From NCBI GenBank assembly GCA_945910035.1, contig OX246756.1, positions 53,903,808 to 53,967,807 on the forward strand: a stretch of DNA of 64,000 nt, written 5' to 3'. Below, in pieces: positions 40,222 to 51,692 of the stretch (position 1 is its first letter; each line of letters opens with the position of its first letter). The notes beneath the pieces were generated by a model, which saw only the letters and a program-made list of their open reading frames with translations, had not been told where the DNA came from and did not search any database. This DNA comes from Brachypalpus laphriformis. Its lineage: Eukaryota; Arthropoda; Insecta; Diptera; Syrphidae. The position numbers were made by a program, and so were the translations under genes.

Positions 40222-41821
40222 ACCATAGAATTTAGACAGAATTTTCTTGAATTTGTATTCCTTAAAACCTGTTTCCCATTCAATATGTCCTCTATAGAAT
40301 TGCACGTTCCAAAGTATAATATTCTGCCAATTACACGTGACCTTCTTAATTCCCTAATATTGTTGAGGCAAATAGGCCCAGGCCATCTATCTCCCCACTT
40401 CTGCTGCATGCTGTTTCAGCCCCCCATTATCACAGCCCTCAATATTGTAAATTAGAATTTCCGTTTAAGCTTTTTTTTCAAGGAACCATTGTGTTTATTT
40501 TTATTTCCCCATTCCATATTATAATCTAAAAAGGACACGCGAAGACCAAAGGACACTTGCAATGTTTCTAAAAAGGATGAGGGGATAAAAAAAGAAATCC
40601 AATCAAAGAAAAAATTTTAATTGGGTAAGCACAGCAGTTTTTGTCGTTAAGCTCCATGAGGACCTGAATGCACGTGGACATACTATTGAATATGTTCTCT
40701 GTTGGAAAGCTTGCTCTCTCATTCTCTGTCCTTCTTTAAATTGATTTAACCGCAATTTTAATTAACTTTTCGATCACCAAACGATGACAACGAATACAGG
40801 AACAGGACTTTAAATCTGTGGTGCTTCGCAATGGAACTTGGTTCCCCCACCCCCAAACTAACCAGTCGACCACCATCTAACCGACCTCACGAACAATTTT
40901 AATTAAAAACTTTGAAGTTCGCTCTCGTTCTCCCTCGGTGTGTCACTGTTTGGTATTCTAAGTGGAGTACAACGAGTACAATAAATTCATGAAAGTTTAC
41001 TTTTATTCAGTAAAAAAAATAAAAAAATAAAACCAATAGAAGTGGACCCAGTTCGGTGGAAAGTTCCGCCATTGGGGATCCATGGTTACATGACAAGAAA
41101 TTGAATTAACAATAAGACATTGAGTTTTCATCGCAATTACAGAAGTAAATCAGGACGAAGGAGTTCGTTGTTCTGAGTTACTTTTCCGCACTTGCAAACA
41201 CAACGTTTCAAAGATTGTAGTTTCAATTTGTTTTTGTTTTTAAACAGGCCAACCGTTGGGGGAGAGTTTTTAACTCTTCTTAATCCATTTCAATTACTGT
41301 CTGGTACAGATCCTTGACTGAGTAAAATAAAGGATATAAATAAAAAAGAATTTAAATAGTTTTTAGAGTAATATCTAAAAGAATAGCGGCAGGTGTACTA
41401 GTGTCTTGATTGATTGTGATAAATAGCGAAATGATTTTATGTAACAAAGGTCATCATATCCTTTTAAATAAGTATGAAAAGTAATCTTAATTTTATCCAT
41501 ACCTTTCGTCGGTCACCATTACTTAATAGGTATACCTAAACTCTAGACTGGGTGAGGAAGTTACATTTCACGCAGGTTGCTCCTGAGTGAGGTTTTACCT
41601 CGAGCATATACGGTCTTGAATTCTACTACACTTTTTGCTCAGCCATTGTTATTTATTCATATATTCAGGATTACGCTCTTCGTACGAACATCGTCCTGGG
41701 GTCGAATCGTAGTATCTGTAAACGTATACATACGTATACATACAAATTTCGTGAGGAGTCTTCAGTTCACGGATACGGTGATTTGACCCCTGGCACTTAG
41801 ATTTGAAGATAGTGTCTATAA
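40222..41821. other. Intronic or flanking sequence, no gene recognised
   Basis: This AT-rich stretch has A-runs (about 41012-41030) and short ORFs without domain signal. Minus-strand splice-like motifs were not convincing enough to call an exon. Confidence 0.45.
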
Positions 41822-42080
41822 TATGATCTTGAAGAAAGGAGACAATCTGAACCGAGCTAACTACAGAGGTATAAGTCTTCTTTGATCCTCTTTGCCGTAT
41901 TATGTGAACGCCTAAAACCGATCGTCAACAACCTGATAGGTCCTTATCAGTGCGGTTTCAGGCCCGGAAAATCTACCACTGAGCAAATATTCACACTACG
42001 GCAGATCTTGAAAAAAACCCATGAATATAAAATCGATACACACCACCTCTTTATAGAATTTAAAGTTGGCCATGTCAGCG
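41822..42080 (+). pseudogene. RTE scrap R-f (RT palm fragment)
   Basis: The fragment reads LKKGDNLNRANYRGISL, then VLCERLKPIVNNLIGPYQCG and FRPGKSTTEQIFTLRQ. It closely follows RTE copy R-a (23010-23275) and is truncated at both ends. It is short, with no tail or duplications, and lies next to the 3' UTR of element E. Confidence 0.75.
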
Positions 42081-42354
42081 CATAGAGCTAATACTGTTAC
42101 GCAAGCGCACAAACCGACACAGAAACATAGACAACCGAGAAGCCCTGAGAAACATCTCGAAGCTGTCAACCCGAAGGTACCAGAACTTTCCAGATTCTTG
42201 GCGGATGGGATTCCAGCGGCGAATTGAAAATTTGGTTATTTGTCTGGAAAGCCAGAGCCAAATTTTTTTTGTCGGGATAGGAAACACTCGACTGGAGCAC
42301 TCAAACACAACTGGTCCATTGTACTGCCAGAGAGCAACCCCGGTTTTACCCATT

Positions 42355-45300
42355 TTATTGGAATTTTCTTGACTTTCTAAGAAAGCCAAGCAAGCACTTC
42401 AGTGATGAGGAGCTTACAGTACCAGCACTCACAACATCCGCACCGAAGATCTGCCACCTGATACGAGCAAAGGCCGGACACTCACAGAGATAATGTTCCG
42501 CGGTGTCGTCGCTCTCTCCACAAGCGTCGCAGATTGTAGTGTCACTTAAGCCTAGCACGTTGAGGTGCTTGGCAAAAGCAAAGTGGCCTGTCAAGACGCC
42601 AATAAGTTGTCTACAGTCTTTTCTGCTGAGAGACAGCAAGAATGCCGCTGATTTCTTACAGACGTCCGGGAGCATGCGTTTAGTCAACCTACACCCTGGA
42701 GAGTCATGCCACACACAATTGTGCTCGTCGGAGACCCAATCGTCAATGGAAGCCCTAACTGAGGACGCTGGGAGACTCAACGCGGGTTCGGGACCTGAGA
42801 AACCCTCCTCTGAGCCTTGTCTAGCAATCTCATCGGAGATCTCGTTCCCCAAGATACCAGTGTGACCTGGGACCCATATAAGAGACAGAGAATTTACCCT
42901 TGCGGCCGAGTTCAAAGAGTTTTTGGTTTCACGAACTATTTTGGAAGTGGTTAAAGGGTTAAGCAAGACCTTAAGCGCAGCCTGACTGTCACTACACACA
43001 CAAATGCTACTTCCCTTCCACCTGTTCTTCATAACATAGTTCATGGCCATTCGGATTGCATAAGTTTCCGCTTGGAAAACAGACGCATATTTGCCTAGCG
43101 AAAAGTGAAATCTAATGTTGTCGACTTCCACGAAGACACCAGCGGCAGACCCTTGACTGGTTTTGGAACCATCCGTGAAAATACGACTACATTTCATTCC
43201 CGGCTCAGACTCTGGCCGAAACCAGTTCTGGACACAAGGAAAGTCGACTCTGAATTTGCGCATCAGCTGGAGTTCTGGTGTCATTGCATCAGACGGCATA
43301 TCCATAAGACAGGAGTCGTAAGATAAGTGTCGCACAAGTTCACCAAAATTTCAGTGTGGAGTGTACCAAAAACCGCCCCGCCTAAGACGATGGATGGCTT
43401 TGATAGTGCAACCCATGATATAAGTATCGAGGGAAGGTAGGTTCAGCAAAGCGTCTAGAGCAGAGCCAGGCGTACTCGGGAAAGCTCCCGTGAAGCCGAG
43501 ACAAGCCGTTCTTTGGAGTTTCGCGCAAAATGCAACCACATATTTGCGCGAAAGCCCCTTCCACCAAACAACCGACGCATACCATATGCGAGGAATGGTC
43601 TTATCATAGCCGTGTAGATCCAGAGAACCTCATTCGGTGACAAGCACCAAGTCTTGCCAAAAGCACCCTTACACTGCCAGAAGACTGAGAGCGCCTTGGA
43701 TGTTTTCGACTCGACGTGTTTAGACCAATGAAGTTTCTTATCTAAAATCACTCCCAGATATTTGGCTTCATTGGAAATGCGAATGGTGACGCCTTTTAAC
43801 ACTGGCTGATTCAGACCGGCCAAAATCCTCCTTCTCGTAAAAAGAACAACCTCAGTTTTAAGAGGATTTACCGAAAGCCCACTCCTAGTACACCATTCAT
43901 CGATCATGTCCAGCGCCGCCTGCGCGTTAGCACAGACCGTCGCCAGGCATGGCCCGGTAGAAAGTACGGCGACATCATCCGCATATGCCTGAGCGTAAAC
44001 GTTAGAACTATTTAGAGTGTTCAACAGAGAGTCGACCACCATGCACCATAACAATGGAGACAGAACGCCACCTTGCGGACAGCCCCTGTTTACCCTTTCC
44101 ATAACATATTGGCCACAATCCGCATCCACTATATATATATATATATTTGGCGCAACAGCTCTTTAAGTGCCAGGGCCTAGCTTCTCGCAACCACTCATGT
44201 TGTGTGCGTTATATTTTTCACACGAATGGAAGGGACCTGCAGTTTAGTGCCGTGTCCGAACGGCGATTTGAGAAGCTTTTTCGTGACAACAATACTCTCG
44301 GATGTTTGTCAGACGCTCGCGAGAGGTGGGACCATGAAAAAACTGTTTTGGTGTTTTCTGGGATTCGAACTTGGAACCTCATGCGTAGTGATCCGACACA
44401 CTAACCACTTACGCCACGGCGCCCACTACCAAAGTTATATTCATTAGTATTGCTTTAATCCACAACACTAATAATTCATCTACCCCGTGTTGTCTGGCAG
44501 AGTCGCACATGCAGTCAAAAGTCGCATTGTCAAAAGCACCCTCAATGCCGATGAAGATACCCATCGCGTATTCTCTCCTATCAAGCGCGCATTCAATTCT
44601 GGCCACTAAATTTTGAAGTGCTGTCTCACAGGATTTCCCACGCTGATAGGCATGCTGTATCTCCGATAGTGGATGCAGTTTCAAAGCAACTTTGCGCACC
44701 TGAAATTCTACCGGTCTCTCCATACTTTTCAGTAAGAAGGATGTCAAACTTATAGGTCTGAAACTCTTGGGGAGCGAATAGTCTTCCTTACCAATTTTCG
44801 GTATGAAAGCTACTCTGACTGTCCGCCAAGGTGTAGGAATATATGCCAGCGCCAAGCCAGTGGTGAGAATTCTTTTCAGAGTTGGCAATAGCTGATCTAT
44901 ACCCTGTTGCAGCATAGCTGGATATATTCCATCAGTGCCAGGCGATTTGAAACCATCAAAAGATGCCACAGCATATTTGATGGCCTCATCTGTTACCACG
45001 GCTGATGCAATATACCAGCTGCGCCGAGATTTCTGACTTAGATCAAGCTCAGCCTGGGTAAGTGGACCAAGCTCCGACTTAGTGGTTATCTGATTGCCAG
45101 GAAAGTGAGTCTCTAGCAGAAGACTAAAAGTTTCCGCTTTCGTCTCAGTAAACTTACCATCAGACTTTCTCAGTGACTCCGGTTTGGTCGGCTTGCCCCT
45201 TTTGAGAACCTTAACCAACCTGCTGGTTTCACCGAGTGTCTTGATCTTTTCACAAAAATCTCTATAAGAAGCACTTTTCGACAACCGAATTAACTTCTTA

Positions 45301-45519
45301 TAGTCTTTTTGCTTCGATCTAAAAAGATACCAGTCACCTTCTAAATTTGTCTTGAGTGACCTATTTAGAAGTTTTCTGAATTCTTTTCTAAGTCGCTGCA
45401 GTTCTGGGCTCCACCAGGGAACCGGAGTTCTGCAGGGTTGTTTTTGTCAATGGGCACGTCAGTTCAAAACAGCTGGTAAGGACACTAGTCAGGTTTTGAA
45501 CAGCATCCTCAACCTTTCG
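42355..45519 (-). pseudogene. Element E reverse transcriptase and RNase H (left portion)
   Basis: Read from the right: SFDGFKSPGTDGIYPAMLQQ, SFRPISLTSFLLKSMERPV and FIGIEGAFDNATFDC. The RT is then interrupted by a SINE at 44132-44422. It continues MDADCGQYVMERVNRGCPQG, GVLSPLLWCMVVDSLL and the catalytic AYADDVAVL (near 43985). Frame breaks near 43560 and 43350 follow. The RNase H (about 43220-42750) shows RIFTDGSKTSQGSAAGV, VFQAETYAIRMAMN, SDSQAALKVLL and WVPGHTGILGNEISDEIARQ, and ends with CDACGESDDTAEHYLCEC and a stop at 42355. Domain content fits LOA-type elements. Confidence 0.85.
44132..44422 (-). mobile_element. tRNA-derived SINE, full length, inserted in element E
   Basis: On the minus strand the element starts with a tRNA-like head: an A box TGGCGTAAGTGG about eight bases in, and a B box AGTTCGAATCC near 44360. 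A unique body follows and a tail of (AT)n (44131-44147 on the plus strand). CCACTA flanks both sides (44126-44131 and 44423-44428). A 5'-truncated second copy lies at 58230-58444. Removing it restores the RT reading of element E (NITLVVDADCGQ). Confidence 0.7.
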
Positions 45520-45619
45520 GGTAGGGGTTAGAATATACCCGAGGTAGGCATGCCTGTCGTAAGAGGCGACTAAAATCCACCCTCCGTATACCGAGTATGG
45601 CGTATACAAAAAACTTGCA
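45520..45619 (+). promoter_or_regulatory. Structured 5' leader of Jockey-clade element J2
   Basis: It matches the leader of element A: a GGGT/ACCC hairpin, the palindrome AGGCATGCCT (45546-45555) and GTCG/CGAC (45556-45559 with 45567-45570), followed by TAAAAT. Conservation of short stems in a non-coding leader suggests a functional signal of RNA or promoter type; the function is unknown. Confidence 0.55.
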
Positions 45620-47217
45620 ATGAACAAAACAAAAGATTTGAATACCCCAGGTGGCAGTCCAGGTAAACTGGAAAATCCACCCTCATCGGAGGTCGGCTCT
45701 ACAGATTCTGGGGAGAGCCATTTATTGCACCTTATAAATCCCTTCTCGAAAAGTACAAGGGTATCTCGATCTCCACCAACAAGATCGAACGTCCCCGGAA
45801 AAAGAAGTCCGCCGGAAGCGCAAGCGCGTGAAAAACGGGACTCAGCGAAATCTAAAAGCATTGAGGAGGAAAACGACGTACTCCGTACCAAGCTTAGCGA
45901 AATGGAGCTACTCTATCGTGAGCTTAAGAAAGAAGTAGATTTACTCAGACAAGAAAATAATGCGCTAAAAAACACGTACCTACAAAAAGAAAATACAGTT
46001 AGCCCACATCGCTCACCTAGTCGCGAATACTAGACGGATGAAGAAGCGCTAACATGCGAAACGAATTGGGTCGAAAAGAAACGACCTAGCAAAAAACGCA
46101 AAGCTGGTTCCTCACCGGAAGTCGAGCCACAAAAAGATGAAAAGCGCAAGGAGATGCAAGAAAAGCAACAACAACCAAAATAACGTCCTCCGCCACCGAT
46201 AAATGTCGTCGGAATTACGGACTATAATAAGTTGCATTGCCTCCTTAAAGGAACTCTGGCATCGAAGTTTAAGGTGACATCTCTGCGAAACAATACGTGG
46301 AAAATCAATGTCGATGATGCCGACTGTTACCGATCAGTATCTAAAAAATTGAATGCCGAAAAGATTCAGTGGTATACTTATGAAAATAAGTTAGAAAGAC
46401 CACTGCGTGTTGTAGCAAGGGGACTCCACCCCTCGTGCACTAAAGATGATGTAATGCACGACCTTCAAGGCAAAGGCTTTAAAATTTTTGATGCCGTCAA
46501 TATTATCAAGAAGGAGAAGCAACAGTCGGAGGGAGATCATAAAAAATTGGTAAAGCGCGGACTTCCACTATTCATGCTTAGTTTTGATAAAGACGAAAAT
46601 AAGGATATTATATATGGTATTAAGGCTATTCTAAACGTCGTGGTCAAAATCGAACCCATGCGTAAGACCTCCAGATCGATCCCGCAGTGTAAACGCTGTC
46701 AAGGCTTCAATCATACGCAGACTTACTGCCAGAAAGAGCCGCGATGCGTCAAATGCGCAGGTAAGCATCTCTCGGAAGTGTCACCTAAACAAGCAAACCC
46801 CAGCCACTTGTATAAATTGCAAAGGAAAACATCCTGCGAACTATCGAGGTTGCGAAGTGGCGAAAGAGCTTCAAAAACGGCGCGATACGCTTAAAAATTC
46901 GATGCGTCCGAATATGAAACCAATCAAGAACAGACCCAAAATAGCTACGAAAAAAGCAGCGAAAGATAGAAAGTCCGTCAATATTAACTTAAGATCGGTT
47001 AATGATAAAAAATCCGAAAGTAATAGAGATAAGGTGACAGAAGCAAAATCTCCGAATATTGGCGTACAGTCTTATGCTCAAGCGGCGAAGACAGTTAAGG
47101 GTACGTACACGACCGACAACTCACGGTAGATCAAAGCAAGAAACCGTCCAAACTTTAATGTAAAGACTCCTGCTCAAGTTGCGACATTGAAAAACAGTGA
47201 TAGAGGTAGTTCAGAAG
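45620..47217 (+). pseudogene. J2 ORF1 (Jockey gag-like protein, broken)
   Basis: ATG at 45620 gives MNKTKDLNTPGGSPGKLENP. A coiled-coil stretch (EEENDVLRTKLSEMELLYRE) follows. TAG at 46031-46033 and TAA near 46182 are nonsense changes compared with element A. The PRE_C2HC-like domain runs from PPPPINVVGITDYNKL (about 46190) through RPLRVVARGLHPSCTKDDV to LPLFMLSFDKDENKD. Zinc knuckles: CKRCQGFNHTQTYC, CVKCAGKH and, after a frameshift near 46785, INCKGKHPANYRGC. A Lys-rich tail has another stop at 47127-47129. The RTE insertion cuts the tail; the last residues are at 50791-50934. Confidence 0.85.
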
Positions 47218-50200
47218 GAACGGTAGTGCATGCGATCATATGAAAACACAAGCGTTTTCACTCAGCTGAGGCCTACCAACTCCTACTCTCAACCTCCACG
47301 CGGTGACAGCCGGGTGCCTAGTACCTTAATCCAAGAAATGGGTAACCAACCCCGTTTGGCGGATTCTTGGTGGCAGCAGATGAGAGAGGGGGGGAAGAGT
47401 GCTTTTCTCACTAGAGCACTTCTTCCTGTTCCAGGCGGCAGCGGACGAATTCCCTAGACGGAGTCAACGGTGGCGTCTATAGTTCCAGTTAGGTTGAACT
47501 TAGTGAATACCTTGCGCGAGCTGCTTCGACGTATTCGGATCACAGGTCGGTAAGGAATTTCCAATGTTGGTCAGGACATTGGAATAGAGATGGTGGCGGA
47601 GGAGCCCTTAATGGGCCAACGGCAGCGCTCATACTTCCGTAGTGGACTACTGGCACCGGTGTACCCGGCCCCTCGTCCTAGGGGAATAATTAAGGAACTG
47701 GCCCTCCAGGTTAGGGGTTGTGCCGTCGGGGTAACTTCCCTACCACGTAAAAAACGCATGGTTCCGAAACAACCAAAAGCCTCGGATAAGGATGACCCAA
47801 CTAATGACGACCCCAGCAAACGAAATAAGGACAACGACCTTCGGATCTGTACGTGGAATGTTCTGTCCCTTTACAGACCACGTGCAGCCGAACAACTAGC
47901 AGAGGCCCTAGACTGCTATAAAGCAGATATTACCGCCATCCAGGAAGTGCGATGGGATGGGCCAGGCAAAAAGAGGATGAAAAACTGTGACATCTACTAC
48001 GGTGATTGCTACAGAGGCAACAGGCAACGCTTATTCGGATGCGGATTTGTCATACGCGGCAGACTTAGGCAAGAAGTCTTAAGCTTCCGACACGTGAGCG
48101 AGCGTATTATGACTATCCGGATCAAGGCTAAATTCGCTAACATAAGCCTAATATGTGTTCATGCCCCCACAGAAGAAAAGGACCCTGCCTCCAAAGAGTG
48201 TTTCTACGAGCTCCTCGACAAAACATACGAGCAATGTCCTAAATACGACGTTAAAATCGTATTGGGCGATTTTAACGCCAAAATAGGAAAGGAGGACGTC
48301 TTCGGTAGAGCAGTCGGTAAGCATAGCCTACACGACACCACGTCTGATAACGGACTAAGGCTAATTGATTTCGCTGTGGAGCGAAATGTCACCATAGCAA
48401 GCACATGGTTTCCTCATCTCGATATTCATAAGCAGACATGGCGGTCCAATGATCATGTCACGATCAACCAAATTGATCATATTGCGATCGACGCAAGGCA
48501 TGCCTCCAGTATTCTGGATGTCCGGACCTTCCGAGCGGCCAACATAGACTCGGATCATTACCTTGTTGTAGCCAAGGTACGAATGCGGATATCCCAATCT
48601 GAGCAACAAAGAAGAATTACTGTGAGAAAATTTAACGTCGAAAAGCTACAATCGCAAGGGACCGCCAGACTCTTCGCTGAACGCGTATCCCGAAATCTCT
48701 CAATCACCCCTATACCGCCAGCATCAAGTGCCGAAGACCAGTGGCAACGCTGCCAACATGCCATCAGAAACGCCGCGACTGATGTGCTGGGTCTCGCTCG
48801 CCCACCACCGCGAAACCCCTGGTTTGACGAAGAATGCCGGCGAGTGCATACAGCAAAACAAGAGGCATACAAAGCGGCGCTGCAAAGGAAGACGAGAGCT
48901 GCTCGTGAGCTCTACGAGCAAAAGAGACGGGAAGAACATCGGCTTCTCCAAAAGAAGAAGAAAGAGCATGAGAAGCGCGCGTTTGAGAATATCGAGAGTC
49001 TATACTCCAGGAACAATGTACGGAAGTTTTACCAAAAGGTGAAAAGAACGTGTCAGAGAAGTAATACCCGTACAGAAACCTGTAGAGATGAGAATGGAAA
49101 TCTCGTAGTAGAATCACAGTCGGTGCTGAGAATATGGAAAAACTACTTCTGCAGACTGTATAACGGCGACGAAGACCAACATCCCGCTGTCAGGCAGAAT
49201 GAACCATTCAACATGGACGATGATAGTAAAAATGTCCGTCCACCTGACCAAAACGAAGTGAGGATAGCAATATCCAAGCTAAAATCGAACAAGGCTGCTG
49301 GACCTGACGGTTTACCGCCCGAACTTTTCAAGGCAGCTGGGGATGAATTGGTAGAGTGCATACACCAACTCATTTCTAATATTTGGTCAGAGGAGTGTAT
49401 GCCTGATGAATGGAATCTCAGCATCGTTTGCCCGATCCACAAGAAAGGAGACCCCGTCAACTGCGCCAATTATAGAGGCATCAGTCTCCTCAACATCGCG
49501 TACAAGATCTTTTCTGCGATATTGTGTGAACGCCTGAAACCTTTTATCAACAGCCTGATTGGACCCTATCAGTGCGGTTTCAGGCCAGGAAAGTCCACCA
49601 TCGATCAAATCTTCACACTTCGGCAGATCCTGGAGAAAACCCAAGAATTCCAAATCGATACTCACCACCTCTTTATCGATTTCAAGGCCGCCTATGACAG
49701 CATCTATAGAGAAGAGCTTTATAGAGCCATGTCTAGTTTTGACATCCCTGCCAAACTTGTCCGCCTGTGCAGGCTGACGATGGAGAACGCTCGCTGCTCC
49801 ATCAAGGTCGGTAATGACCTCACCGAGACCTTTGATGTCAAAAAAGGCTTTAGACAAGGTGACGCGCTGTCATGTGACTTCTTCAATATTGTACTTGAAC
49901 GGATTGTGCGGAACTCACAAGCCAACACCGGAGGCACAATCTATTACAAGTCTGTACAACTGCTTGCATACGCCGACGATATAGACATTATCGGAAGATC
50001 TCAGCGGGCTGTCACCGGTGCTTTTGCAAGCATTGAGGCGGAAGCGGCCAAATTGGGTTTGGCGATAAACGAGGGCAAAACCAAGTATATGCTGTCAACT
50101 AGAAGGGAAAACCAACATCGACGAATTGGACAAAACGTCACCGTGGGCAGCTATAACTTCGAGGTAGTAAGGGACTTTGTCTACCTTGGCTCTGCTATAA

Positions 50201-50790
50201 ATTCAGCAAACAAAATCAGCGCAGAAATCAATCGAAGAATAACTCTTGCCAATCGCTGTCTTTTTGGGCTTATAAGGCAATTCAACAGTAAAGCCCTATC
50301 TCGAACAACTAAGGAGACTCTATATAAGACCTTGATCATCCCAGTCCTGCTTTACGGCGCTGAAACATGGACTTTATTAAAAGAGGATGAAGATATCCTT
50401 GGTCGCTTCGAGAGAAAAATTCTTCGTAAGATTTTCGGTCCCGTTTGCGTTGACGGGTTTTGGAGGAGAAGATTCAATCACGAACTATACGAGCTGTACA
50501 GCGACATCGACCTAGTCAAAAAACTGCGTATTGGACGTCTGAGATGGCTAGGACATGTAGAGCGAATGGACACCAACGCTCCGGCCCGCAGAGTCTTCGA
50601 ATCTAACCCCGAGGGACGACGCAGTAGAGGGAATTATCGCCGTAGGTGGCGCGCAAAAGTTCAAGGGGACCTCGACCAACTTGGAGTGCGCAACTGGAGG
50701 CAATTAGCTAAAGATCGAGCTAAATGGAGAGGCTTGTTGGTTGAGGCCCAGGTTCACCCCGAACTGTAGCGCCACCTAAGTAAGTAAGTA
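47218..50790 (+). mobile_element. RTE-clade retrotransposon with intact ORF, inserted in J2
   Basis: A 3.57-kb element flanked by a perfect 10-bp duplication AGTTCAGAAG (47208-47217 and 50791-50800). It has a 5' UTR of about 370 bp, a single long ORF (47590-50769) and a very short 3' end, CGCCACC followed by TAAG repeats. TAAG-type 3' microsatellites and a near-absent 3' UTR are hallmarks of RTE elements. At least five other copies in the window (R-a, R-b, R-c/e, R-d, R-f) belong to the same or a close family. Confidence 0.9.
47590..50769 (+). CDS. RTE ORF: APE endonuclease and reverse transcriptase, 1059 codons, intact
   Basis: A single ORF from ATG 47590 to TAG 50767-50769. The N-terminal ~80 residues are basic and of unknown function. 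The APE endonuclease starts with LRICTWNVLSLYRP (about residue 83), has TAIQEVRWDG, GDFNAKIG (226-233) and SDHYLVV (S321-D322-H323). The RT has KSNKAAGPDGLPPELF, YRGISLLNIAYK, FIDFKAAYDS (Asp697) and the catalytic YADD (794-797). The C-terminal part includes LLYGAETWTLL and RLRWLGHVERMD. All catalytic motifs I would expect are present and there is no stop or frameshift. Length agrees with RTE proteins of about 1000 residues. The copy could be competent, but sequence alone cannot show expression. Confidence 0.9.
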   Translation: MVAEEPLMGQRQRSYFRSGLLAPVYPAPRPRGIIKELALQVRGCAVGVTSLPRKKRMVPKQPKASDKDDPTNDDPSKRNKDNDLRICTWNVLSLYRPRAAEQLAEALDCYKADITAIQEVRWDGPGKKRMKNCDIYYGDCYRGNRQRLFGCGFVIRGRLRQEVLSFRHVSERIMTIRIKAKFANISLICVHAPTEEKDPASKECFYELLDKTYEQCPKYDVKIVLGDFNAKIGKEDVFGRAVGKHSLHDTTSDNGLRLIDFAVERNVTIASTWFPHLDIHKQTWRSNDHVTINQIDHIAIDARHASSILDVRTFRAANIDSDHYLVVAKVRMRISQSEQQRRITVRKFNVEKLQSQGTARLFAERVSRNLSITPIPPASSAEDQWQRCQHAIRNAATDVLGLARPPPRNPWFDEECRRVHTAKQEAYKAALQRKTRAARELYEQKRREEHRLLQKKKKEHEKRAFENIESLYSRNNVRKFYQKVKRTCQRSNTRTETCRDENGNLVVESQSVLRIWKNYFCRLYNGDEDQHPAVRQNEPFNMDDDSKNVRPPDQNEVRIAISKLKSNKAAGPDGLPPELFKAAGDELVECIHQLISNIWSEECMPDEWNLSIVCPIHKKGDPVNCANYRGISLLNIAYKIFSAILCERLKPFINSLIGPYQCGFRPGKSTIDQIFTLRQILEKTQEFQIDTHHLFIDFKAAYDSIYREELYRAMSSFDIPAKLVRLCRLTMENARCSIKVGNDLTETFDVKKGFRQGDALSCDFFNIVLERIVRNSQANTGGTIYYKSVQLLAYADDIDIIGRSQRAVTGAFASIEAEAAKLGLAINEGKTKYMLSTRRENQHRRIGQNVTVGSYNFEVVRDFVYLGSAINSANKISAEINRRITLANRCLFGLIRQFNSKALSRTTKETLYKTLIIPVLLYGAETWTLLKEDEDILGRFERKILRKIFGPVCVDGFWRRRFNHELYELYSDIDLVKKLRIGRLRWLGHVERMDTNAPARRVFESNPEGRRSRGNYRRRWRAKVQGDLDQLGVRNWRQLAKDRAKWRGLLVEAQVHPEL

Positions 50791-50934
50791 AGTTCAGAAG
50801 ATCATGTATCCAATGTTTTTTCCCTAATTCTTGCGAAACTTGAAGAGCAATGCAAAACAAATAAACTAATTTTCGAGAGACTAGTTGCACTAGAAAACAA
50901 CATTCATAACATGCGCACTGTAACCAGAATATGA
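50791..50934 (+). pseudogene. J2 ORF1 C-terminus
   Basis: After the RTE insertion the frame continues with LAKLEEQCKTNKLIFERLVA and ends MRTVTRI at TGA 50932-50934. The element A counterpart ends similarly (FKEQCEVNKRILERLSNVES). The ORF2 start codon at 50931 overlaps this stop as ATGA, a compact arrangement compatible with termination-reinitiation. Confidence 0.75.
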
Positions 50935-51395
50935 AAGAAACACTTAAGATTCTTACTTGGAACGCCAACGGGCTCATTCAAAGACTCGACGAGTTAGAAA
51001 TATTTATACGAGAAAAAGATATTGATATATGCTTGGTCTATGAAACTCATCTGACAAAAAACAAACGAACGTTAAGATAAGAAGATATAGCGTGTATCAC
51101 GCCTTCCACCCATCGGAAAGAGCAAGAGGCGGATCATCTTTGTTTATAAAAGAATCTATCGAACACTCAGCGGAAGTAAAGACTGAATTAGAAGCAATGC
51201 AAGTAAGCACGGTACGCGTTAGAAATAGACATTTTGCTTTCTACATTTCGTCTATATATTGTCCACTGCGATGTAAACTTGAAGAAAGTGATTTCACAAA
51301 CATCTTCAACTTCCTTAAACCAAATTTTATTATTGGTGGCGACTTCAACGCGAAACACCCCTTCTGGGGCTCAAGGTACGCCTCTCAGAAAGGTA
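50931..51395 (+). pseudogene. J2 ORF2, endonuclease N-terminal part
   Basis: It starts MKETLKILTWNANGLIQRLD and continues to a frameshift near 51080. The next frame reads VYHAFHPSERARGGSSLFIK, then IYCPLRCKLEESDF and IIGGDFNAKHPFWGSRYAS. The sequence is cut by element D at about 51395 and resumes at 54833. Confidence 0.8.
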
Positions 51396-51692
51396 TTTAT
51401 TTATTTATTTATATAATTTATAACATCTTTCACATTAGACCTGGGGCCCATTTAAAGCAAAAGTTAAGTTGATTTAAGTTAAGTTAACGAAGTTAAACAT
51501 AAAACAAAACTGAGAAAAATCATGATAGTTCGAGCAAAAAACAAAGGAAATAATAAAGATTTATACATATATGTCCATTAAGAGAAAAAAATAAATTAAA
51601 ATAAATAGATACAAAATATTATAAAAGTTAAGAATTGTTGACTAGATATCTGAATAAAACTCTTTCAAAGTGTTTGGTACCGCGATGTCTTC

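Noticed and set aside
44355..44422. Functional tRNA gene
   Set aside because: A and B boxes are present, but acceptor-stem pairing and a complete cloverleaf are not; the sequence is the head of a SINE with flanking duplications.
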